64,000 nucleotides of DNA from positions 11,406,143-11,470,142 of the forward strand of contig CM036223.1 of NCBI GenBank assembly GCA_020631735.1, written 5' to 3'. The stretch comes from Saccharum officinarum. Taxonomy: Eukaryota > Streptophyta > Magnoliopsida > Poales > Poaceae. A program made the position numbers and the translations under genes. Position 1 is the stretch's first letter, and every line of letters begins with the position of its first letter. Positions 55,023 through 64,000 of this stretch are shown here, in pieces. Below the pieces are notes generated by a model. The model did not search any database, had not been told where the DNA came from, and saw only the letters and a list, made by a program, of their open reading frames with translations.

Positions 55023-58000
55023 AAGATTCAACATTAAACTTGTCATATGTGTATTTAAAACAAAGGTTTTGTTTTATAAAATCAGTTTATCAACTTATAG
55101 CTATATATAGGTTTGTGAAAATCTGAATTCTAAATCTAAGTATGCCAGTGGTCAATTTCCTTATGCCCATATAAGGATTATTAGGTGGCTTATATAAATA
55201 CTAACTTGGGGGTTTTTCATTTATGCATATACGCCCAGGCCAAGGTATGTATGTGTGATGACTCTCCCACACTATGCTACCCGGTGTGTTAGATTGGTGG
55301 TAGCCTTCATATATGAGATAGTCATATATGTCGCTAGTTTACTTTTATGTAACATCGCACCTACGCTCAGGTAAGTGTGAGTTGTGAGAGCATGACCGTA
55401 CAACCTGCGGTCTAGGGGAGAGCTAGTTTTGGTTACTGGATTATGTGCATGTTACACACATGTATATATGAAGGTACTTAATTGTGGGTGATCAAATGAT
55501 TCGGGTAGTTTTGGTGCTACATGTATATATACGAGGGTATATGTACATGGGAGTACTTAGAATTTTACTTTCCTGCTCTCATTGTGTGCTATTTTTGGGG
55601 AATTGTTGGGCTGCAATGAAACTTTTCTGCAGGTATGCTAACCACGAATGCATAAGTCGAATGTAGCTGACGACTAGCTATATATTGAGAGAGTGCGTGT
55701 TATGCCACCGACATAGAACGTGATCGCCACCTTAGGTTGGCAATCTTGTGAGGGAGAATAGGACGAAGCATGCATCTTCATGATTGTTGCCTTATGCATA
55801 GCTATGCTCCTCTCACCCTTGTTCAAATGATAAGTAACTTGTGATCAATGTGTTATGCTATCTTTCTAGTGTGGAGTTAGACCTGAATGCCTTATTCCAT
55901 GTTGCTTGAATAGGGAGTGTTTGAAAATAGTGTGTGCTTAGCCTTGCTAGAAATAAGTGTGGTTACATGCTTGAACCTGTAAATGTCCTCTAGTTTAGCC
56001 AAATGGGGGATGTGTTGTTCATACAAGCATTTGTAAATGCTTTAGACCATATTTCAGTAATTATGGATTCTCATGAATGAATTAAATTAGTGTTGGTATA
56101 AGGTAACAATGTTTAGAGCTACTAGAATTGTGTGCCCTCTTGTTAAGTAGAACAAAGGCAAGCTTTGTTTTGCTTGTTGAACGTTGGCTGCTAGAATGGT
56201 TTCTGTTGTAGTGATGCTTTCATGGTTATAATGATGTTTTCTGTAGTTATGGAGAATACCAAAGTTGTAGCTAACTTACGTTTCTAGCTTGTCCTAAAAT
56301 TTCATGACCCTAGGTCTTATGGTTTGAGAGTTATAAATTTTAGAAGTTTGTTATCAGAATCTGCTCATGTTCAGAACAGATCTGAATGTTTGCTTTATTT
56401 GACCTATGTGCTTATGGAATCATGTATTGGAGATAATAGAAGAAGTGTAGTACTTTTTCTAAGCTTTCCAAAGTGTCCTATATCACTAATTTTGGTGGTC
56501 TAAATCTCTAGTTATGAGCTTGCAAAGGGAAATGACAGAATCTGTTCAAATCTGGGCAGAGATGTATTTCTTGTCTTGTTTGGCCTTGTTAGAAATAAAA
56601 TCATCTTAATATGATAATAATAAAGTTATAGACAACTTATTAAGCTTTACATAAAGTTAAAGCTCAGCCTTGTTGGGTTCTTAGAACTCCAGTTACGTAT
56701 TTTCGAAGTTCTTGTCAGTTTTCTGTCCATATTGGTACAGATCTGAAACATTAGCATTTTTGGTCATGTCAATCTATGAATTTGCTTTTGGTATGAATAA
56801 CTAAAGTGTAGTCATCTTCCTAAGCTTTCTAGAAAGTCAAGGATCACTTTTGTGGGATGTCTACAACCCTAGTTATGGTTGAAACCAGTAACTACTGTGC
56901 TGCTGTCCAGATTCTGTGCCCATACTAAGTTAGTCACCTTAGCCAGCGTTTGTTTTGAGCTAAACTTGTAGTTAGTTCATGCTTGAGATAAAAGCTTAGT
57001 TTGGGTGAGCCTTGTGCTTTGTATTGGTTGCTTAAGCCCATTTGTTGAATTTTCTAAAATGACTGCTTGATTGTGATATTGTGGGTATGCTTGTTAGTTG
57101 ATTAGTGCTATAGTTGTCACTTCGTTTGTCCTCGGTGAGCATACGAGGGTCACATAGCTGTATCCTAGAACAAAGTTCACGTATGTAATTATATGGTTGT
57201 TGTCTTCAATTAGGTTCTCTCTTAGGAGTCTGAGCCTATAGACTTGGTGGTTAGCCCTTGATTGTTTGTATCCATGCCTTTGCTTGACCGAAAGTCCAAA
57301 AGTTTAGTTCTCCTATATGTTTGCATAAGCCGTGGATGTTTTGCAACCCTTTTTGTGAAGACCCTTGTCGACTGACCCACCAAGTTAATTTCCATCAACA
57401 CTAGCCTTTGACCATGGTTCGTATGTTGCCAGTTGTGGAGACTGTACCCAAATCCATGTTGGACCTTCCGGTTACCTCTCCTAAAGGTTAGCTAGTGTGA
57501 CACAACGTCTCTCTGCTATGGCCTCTAAATCGTGTGCTTGCAAATTCATGCATCTACCTTATCAACTCAATCTAGAACTACATATCGGTTTTCGCCTTGA
57601 AATTTGCCTAATCTATCCCCAACCTTCCCAAGTCTCGAGATGATTATCAGTCTTGATCTCATGTTGTTGCTCAACATGATCGAATCTCCTGTTAATCTTT
57701 TATCTGGTACTCCCCTCGGTGAACGCAAGTCGTGCGTAGGAATTACGCAAAAATCGCCAGCTCAGTCGCATTCGGCAATAGAGCTATGTTCTCTTGTGCT
57801 ATGTTTTGATCTTCGAATCACCTCCTGGTTAATTCCAAACCTGGTGACTACCTTTGCTTGCTATCCCTCCCTTATATAATGCTTGTTTTTACCACCCAAA
57901 TTGTTTCACTTGAAATTTCACCTTGGTGGTGTGATCGGTAATGGTGTTATGAGTAGCAACTGACGGTGCCACGACGAAACCGAGAGCCTCCTGTGGGCGG

Positions 58001-60154
58001 CCGACACAAGGTTGTGCTGCTCGGCACGCGCTGGTATCATGGTTTCTAGTCATGATCCATTGCGGAACAACATCAACGTGTTATTCTCATGTGAACTTTT
58101 TCTTGGTCATCTCTCCATATTGTATCATAAGATCCATATCTTAGACCGAAAGTAGTGGAGTTTCCTTCTGAAGTTGCTAAGAGGATAACCTTTAAAGAAC
58201 AGGTCACCGACATAAACGTTAATGGACTACAAGAGGTGGTAGACAAGTGACTTTGCTTAATTGTCCCAGTATTGACGAACGTCATTTAGTGAGCAAAGTA
58301 TCTCATTCCTATTGGATAAAAAGGACACACAACACTTACTACTGGACAAGTCATCCGTTGGATGAAGACTCGATCATCACATTAAGCAAGTTTTAACCTT
58401 TGTATGCATAATGGCCATACCGTCGAAATCAACCATCTCTGGTGTGACTTCTTATCTCCTGACCTCGATGGCAACCATTCGTTCTGCGTCAACCATGATT
58501 ATTGTGGTCAAGAGTGAAGATTTGTAATTTTTAGTGTTGAGAGGCAACTAATTAGTTACCAATAGGAAGGTTAATCTCTAGCTAGGTATTGACTCCTTGG
58601 TAGTTATGAAGGCTATGTCTTACAATGTAATAACCAACAAGAAGTTAATCAACTAGCCAGCAACTTGAGGCTACGCTATCTTCCACAGCCATTGTGACCA
58701 AGTCAATTCCATCTTGGACAATCACACAGATAGTGCAAGGTGTTCTATCAACTAAAGCAAAGAATTAGAGAAAGCATACCTAGTTTCAATTAGCATCCTT
58801 GTGCCCATAGGTGCCACAAACGGTTTGTCGATAACTTTATTGGATGAAGTGTCGAGGAATATTCAGAAGCAGTTCCTTATCCTTGTAGGAATGTTCTCCA
58901 GGTAGAGTATGCATTTTGTCCTACAAAAGTAACCTGCAAGTTCAAAAGCGTGTGCATCCTCGGATTGATATGTAAATTAATAGTCGAGATCTGCTATTGG
59001 ATGGCCTTTTGAGGTCTCACAGATACTAGTTTACACTCTTTCATTTTCTTTTGCTTTCTCGTATCCCCAATGTACGAGCAGCCTTGGTGTTCTGCAAATC
59101 AATTTATACCATCGCAAGTCAATAGCAATTTGAAAAGTGTCAAACAACAGATTTCCCATCTTCGAACTGCTGTTTGATCCTAAAAAGGAAGCCTCAAGGT
59201 GAAAGTTGGCCTGACAAAGTTGTTATGCTGCAAGTCAACTCAACTTACAGTACAACTAAGTCACCAAGGAAAATTTTACTCAATCGCTTGGTGGTAGACT
59301 ACTCCCCGCGCTTTAGTGAATATTTACAACTTTTGTTGTCTTTAAGGCCTCACTACATCTTTCCTTGGGAATTATTTTTCAATGATGACATACTTTGGTA
59401 CCTTATAAATGTTTTTACCCAAGAGGTTGCATCTGCTTCAACTCAGATAACTGTTGTCTTTGGATAAAAGAATCTTTTAGATAGCTCTTGGCAGAATTAT
59501 GAAGCCGACAGAGTCAGCTATCATATTCTCTGACCATCGATAGACTCAGATAATACAGTGTTGTTGTCAGAGAAAGAGAACTGCACACATGGAATAGTAA
59601 GTAGCTTTCCATTAGCTGATATATGAATGTTTGAACATTTACGACCAACATAGACCCTGTCTATTGGTTAGTCAGTATCCTATAGCCTCAGAGTATATTT
59701 GTCGTCTATGATCTCACCCTTTTGGAAGGTTGTGCTCAAACCATTTTGGTAGAGGACTGCTTTTCAAACTTTGTGAACATAGAGTCATTTTAATGAGTAT
59801 ACTTCTAAAGATTTTGGTCTAATGTAAAGTTCATATGGACTATGCTGTGTTCACTAAAGAGTCAGATACTTGTGAGTGGTTCACTCATGTACCAAATGAT
59901 CTCCGTACACTGAGAATGCAGTACGTACTATCTTGGATTCCTCCCAAAGTAACAATGCTTCATGGAAGTCAATGAAGGAAATTCTTCAGACAAATTTTAT
60001 CATAAAGAGTAAGTATCAGAAAGTGCCTTTGATCAAATTGCTCACCGATGTTGAAGCTTTATAGCTGAATGCTATAGCAGATGTTGGTAACTAGATAACG
60101 TGCCTCTCTTCCTTAAAAGGTCTTCCATTCTGAATCTCGGGACGCGATTCTTTT
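55023..60154 (+). other. Interior of the long-LTR element, no recognisable protein
   Basis: 55023-57350 is AT-rich leader-like DNA shared, at its start, with 1-660. 57350-60150 has more mixed composition with short ORFs, the longest being 59174-59467. That frame contains FFNDDILWYL, superficially like the xxDDIL of Gypsy reverse transcriptase, but flanking motifs are absent and too little sequence follows for RNase H and integrase. I call no gene. Confidence 0.6.
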
Positions 60155-60165
60155 AGGGGGAGGGC
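60155..60165 (+). other. Polypurine tract of the long-LTR element
   Basis: AGGGGGAGGGC directly before the 3' LTR start TGTAACACCC. Confidence 0.85.
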
Positions 60166-63100
60166 TGTAACACCCTAGGTGTTTATCACCAATTAAGTAG
60201 TGGGTTTAAGCTCAAACATGATAGATTAAGTGGAAATGACAATGCCAAGTCAAACCTATGGAAATAAACCCTAATCTAAACTTGGATGTTGCACCCTTGC
60301 TTACATATAGGCTCAATTAAAATATATATGCTTGGGTGTTGCTATCAAAGTATCTTCACATATCTCACCTCAATAACTATCTATATTAAGCCCTGGAAAG
60401 TTTCATAGAGTTTGAAATCAAAAAGTCACATGAAATGATAAGTTCCATTCCTATTGGAACTTGCATCATTAAGTGAATGGAATGTAGATCATCAGCCAAA
60501 CCATGCAAACTTGCCCAAATGACTCTAGATGAACTCTACAACAAAAGTCATGAAGGGTTCATATTGAGCAAATGTCAAGAAATTGCCTCGATTGGCCTAA
60601 AACCCTAGTTTAGGCTTTACCGAGTTGATACTTTGACCAAAGTGAAAGTTTGACTTCTGTACCAGTTATGAGGTTTGACATTAAACAAAAGTTGTAGTTC
60701 ATCTTGTGTAGAACAAACTTTGTTTAATGGTCAAGAGCTAGTTTGGCCTCTAACCTAGTCAAATAGAGATCACAATGTGGAATCAGCTGCTATTTTCAGC
60801 ACTTAGAAAAAATATTCTAAGTCCTTGTTGTGACAGCAGCAAGTTGGTTACTTTGCGACATTTTATTGTCCAAATTCATGTGGTAACTCAATTAGGCTCC
60901 TTAATAAGAGTTGGAGTACTGTTCTTGAGGAACACAATGAATCAAGTGTCATTACATTTGGAGTATATTTAGATCTCCAAAAGCAATTGCTAAAACACAT
61001 GTTTGTAACTTTGTCGCTCAAATGACATTGAGATTGGCATGTCACGTTCTCCAAAAATTGTTAAGCAACTTGGTTTGACCCCTTAATAAAAAGCTGGAAA
61101 TAATTCAACAGAGGACAACATGTAAAAATTTGGAATCAATTTGACCAAGTTTGGCATTGCAAAATCCCGAAACCGAGCCCTAGTTTAATGTGTTGACACT
61201 GGTGATTTGGGGACTGATTATCTCCTAATCTGTAGGTCTTATGACTTTGGTGCTTAAATAAAAATTGTACAGTATACTGAGGTGAACAACTTTGACAATT
61301 GGTCCATAGCCTAGTTTGGCCCATAGCCAGCCCAACCATTGCCTCCAAGTCAACGGTTTCACGCACACCATGTGCTCAACGTCGGGCTCCAGTGAATGAC
61401 GCGGCCAGGACGTGGAGGCCATGCGCGGGCGGAGCTCCTGCCTTGCCTCCACGCGCCCCGATCTCTCCTCCCTGTGCTGGTTGTAGCGCCCGTGATGGCC
61501 TCAATGTTCCCCATTCCTTCCCACTCTCACGCATCCATTCCTCGTGTGCACACGGGCATGGCGAGCACCGCCATAGGAGCCACCGAGCGAAGCTTCGAGC
61601 AGCTGCTGCCGTTCCCGGCGCGTCGAGCCACCACGGCCACAGCTGCGCGTGCGCCAACGTCTTCGCCAACCCCTCCTCCCTCTCGTGCGCGCGCCTCGGA
61701 AGCCTTGCTACAGCCGGAGTGCGCTGCCTGAGCCGGACCGCCATGGCCGCAATGGCCGAGCTCCAGCCGCCACTGCGCTCTGCTGTTCCGTGGCCTCCTC
61801 AATCTCCACGAGCACCGCCAACAGCTCCGCCCTGCGACGCCGACTCAAAGCACTTCTTCTTGGTCTCTCCTCGCCGCCTATCGCGTGGTCACCGGAGCCG
61901 AGACCTGTCGTGACCGTGCACGCGGCCGGAGGTCACAGTGCATCTCCGGCCAGGATTCGGCCCTCCTCGGGTGCGGCGAGGTGCGCTGGTGCTCATGTTG
62001 CCCTCATCTACCGCCGTCAGCGACCCCCTCACCGGAGCCGCGTGGAACGACCGCCTCCTGCTTGGCGCCGGAGGAAGAAGACGACCGACGCTTGTTTCCC
62101 CCTGTGACCCTCTCTCATATGATAGTGGGCCCGGCTCAACCAGGGGTCCCACTTGTCGGTTTAAAGGTGGTCGCTTGGGTGTGTTTTCGGGTGCACCTAG
62201 CATATCTAGGGTTAGGTAGTTAATTGCGTTTTTGAATTTAGAAATTATATAAATCTTCTAAAATGCATATCTCTTGCTAGGTAATTCCAAAAATAGCAAA
62301 AGTGGACTTTTTGGAAACCTTGGGAAAAGATCTATGCAGTGGAGTCATAATATGTTACATTTGTAGATATTTTCTGATGTCTTTATTTAAGCCTTAAAAA
62401 TGCTCCAAAAATGCTTACCAACTTGAGCAGAGCCATATCTAGAGTTTAGAACTCCAAAATAGTGATTCTTGTTTTGTTAATTTTGTGATGACTTGCTCTT
62501 GCTAGGAAAAATATTAAACACCCTAGATGTTTACTGTTTTCTTAAGATTGTGATTTGACCTTGATAAATAAGGAAAACTACATGATATTACTTGTTATTT
62601 TATATCTTGAGTTGTGTTGCTCCAATTGATATGAATTTTTTATGGTAGTCTCGTCATGATATGTATGTACTGTGGTATAAAATTCTTGGTCACTACTTAT
62701 TGGATGATCAGTTATAATTTAAATTGTTTAGGGCTTGATAAATAGCTTATAAATAATATATAAATGATAAAATAAAAATGTTGTCCCATCACTTATTATG
62801 ATGTTGCTCTATGAGTTTGGTTCATTCTATGGCCATGTATTCACAGAAATATTGAGTTTTAGGTTTTACCTGTTCTCACATGATTTATTTCAATAGCTGA
62901 TTGTCTTTTTCATAGAGGTTGATGTACTTATCTAAATGGCTTGAAATTTGTACAGTACTTTTGAGAGCATTGTAGACCCCTGTAATTTTGGTAGAATTTA
63001 TGGAGCATCCTTATGATTTGGTCATAATTCCACCTAATTATTTAAATAAATTAAGAAAAGGCATTTAAAAGAATTTATTTAGAAACGGACACTAAGTTTT

Positions 63101-64000
63101 CTGGTGTTCATTAGTCATGTGTGAAATGTTGGTAAAGTTGTTTTGTCCAATTATATGTTTGCAACATAAGTTAATAAATTATTCTTGCAAATGAAGTTTC
63201 TGGACAGATCTGGAAACTTGGCAAAGTTGTTTATGATAATGTGCTTTGTTGTGAAACTTGTTTATACAAAAGTTGTAGATAATTTATGTATCTAGCTTCT
63301 GTTAAAATTTGGTGGCATTTAACAATGTGGTTTAGGAGTTATAGCTGTTTAAAGTTAGGGTACAGAATTGCTTGCTCTCTTTTGTCAGGAACAGATTCTG
63401 GAAATTTGTATTTTTGACTTGTTTACTTATGAATCATGCTGTGATGACTATATATGAAATGTAGATAATTTCATAAGCTTTCCATAATGTCTTCTTTCAA
63501 GTCATTTGGAGTTGTAAATCTCCAGTTATGATTAAATTACTCAGCTGTTAGTCTGATGTCCAGAAGGTAGCAATTTCTAGTTCTAGTACTTTGATTAACT
63601 TTGCCATGCTAGTGTGTTGAAGTGGACTCATACCTTTGAAAGTACTTGGGTGGGCACCCTAGGACCTTATAAGACTTGTGTCTTGATTGATTGCTTGCAA
63701 TCTTCTATGTTATGCCCTAATAGGATTAAGTTAATTAGCTCTGTTATTGTGAACTTTGGTATGCTTGCATGATTACTTTGTTTATTGTAACTTCTATGCA
63801 TTGATACATATGCATTATTGCACCTCATTTAGGTACGCTAGATGCACCACGTGAAGGACGTGATGTGGAGCTAACCAGAAGATGGTGTTGGTGGACCTAT
63901 CTCGGAGATGGAAAGATCGGACAAGTGCTAGAATGAGGAATGTCGCCAAGCGAGTTTCATCTGACAAACTCTGACTTGAGTCGGATCCCAGGCAAGCCCG
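60166..64000 (+). repeat. 3' LTR of the long-LTR element, cut by the window end
   Basis: It starts TGTAACACCCTAGGTG. From 60307 it follows the 5' LTR to the window end, equivalent to about 53476. At about 60434-60470 it keeps a palindromic segment (TAAGTTCCATTCC...GGAACTT) that the solo LTR also has and the 5' LTR lacks. A GC-rich island lies at 61320-62200. Several small indels against the 5' LTR suggest an old insertion; divergence was not computed. Confidence 0.92.

Larger units (their letters stand above)
49786..64000 (+). mobile_element. Long-LTR Gypsy-type retrotransposon without recognisable genes
   Basis: 5' LTR 49786-55008, primer binding site from 55011, interior to 60165, polypurine tract 60155-60165, 3' LTR from 60166 past the window end. 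Alignment of the LTRs shows that the 5' LTR lacks its first ~141 bp (equivalent to 60166-60306). The full LTR is therefore near 5.4 kb, among the longest known. The interior has no ORF above ~100 codons and no reliable protease, reverse transcriptase or integrase motif. The end of the interior (CTGAATCTCGGGACGCGATTC, then TTTTAGGGGGAGGGC) resembles the pol end of chromovirus-type Gypsy elements such as Del/Tekay, which is why I place it there. It is either a large retrotransposon derivative (LARD) or a heavily decayed copy. Confidence 0.88.

Noticed and set aside
59364..59420. FFNDDILWYL as a Gypsy reverse-transcriptase active site
   Set aside because: Neighbouring reverse-transcriptase motifs are absent, and only ~0.8 kb remains before the 3' LTR, too little for RNase H and integrase. 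Probably chance.

Overview
This is nuclear DNA from a grass, probably one with a large, transposon-rich genome. The lineage call is inference from the transposon types, the receptor-kinase and DUF1618 families, and the GC contrast between coding and non-coding DNA. There are no bacterial genes, CRISPR arrays, rRNA genes or convincing tRNA genes. I see two host genes of interest and one receptor-kinase graveyard, all embedded in nested retrotransposons. One run of exactly 100 Ns (1401-1500) is an assembly gap.

Layout. 1-1400: minus-strand fragment of a Gypsy-type element with very long LTRs, ending at the gap. 1501-7990: mostly non-coding, with a 5'-truncated LINE (2966-3690, target duplication visible), a Copia-like LTR (4946-5296) and a tRNA-derived SINE (about 7313-7600). 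8152-23412: a plus-strand gene of about 20 exons for a SIN3-like transcriptional corepressor scaffold (three PAH domains, HDAC-interaction region, Sin3a C-terminal region). It is broken by several frame lesions and a stop codon, by a Mutator element in an intron (9320-11495, 9-bp target duplication TACTTTATT), and by a complete Copia retrotransposon inside an exon (14852-20620, 5-bp target duplication GTGAT, two 380-bp LTRs differing at two sites). 24408-29627: solo LTR of the long-LTR Gypsy family (target duplication CACTC) nested in older repeat DNA.

29803-38587: second LTR family (TGAAAG...CTTTCA, about 1.8-2.5 kb), an LRR receptor pseudogene without its kinase (31373-33078), a LINE ORF1 remnant (33081-35278), and an Athila-like Gypsy gag/protease fragment split by a solo LTR (35848-37669, target duplication GGTGG). 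38588-41730: a minus-strand LRR receptor kinase broken by LINE DNA just after its catalytic loop, head-to-head with the C-terminal part of another receptor kinase on the plus strand. 42077-42660: LINE remnant. 43238-44878: a three-exon DUF1618 gene lacking its 5' end. 45701-49785: a plus-strand LTR of the second family into which a minus-strand solo LTR of the same family has inserted (46437-48898, target duplication GCTGG). 49786-64000: a long-LTR Gypsy-type element with a 5' LTR missing its first ~141 bp, PBS, ~5.2-kb interior without a recognisable protein, polypurine tract, and a 3' LTR running off the window.

No coherent novel pathway or system is visible. The most interesting signals are structural: (i) a 19-nt patch in the Gypsy 5' LTR that is an exact inverted copy of sequence 2.2 kb away and replaces a palindrome kept in two other copies; (ii) arrays of CGGACGC-like motifs just upstream of the TATA box in every copy of the second LTR family; (iii) a repeated pattern of single-base frameshifts at homopolymers in otherwise well-preserved genes, which may be assembly error rather than biology; (iv) the TE-split SIN3-like gene.
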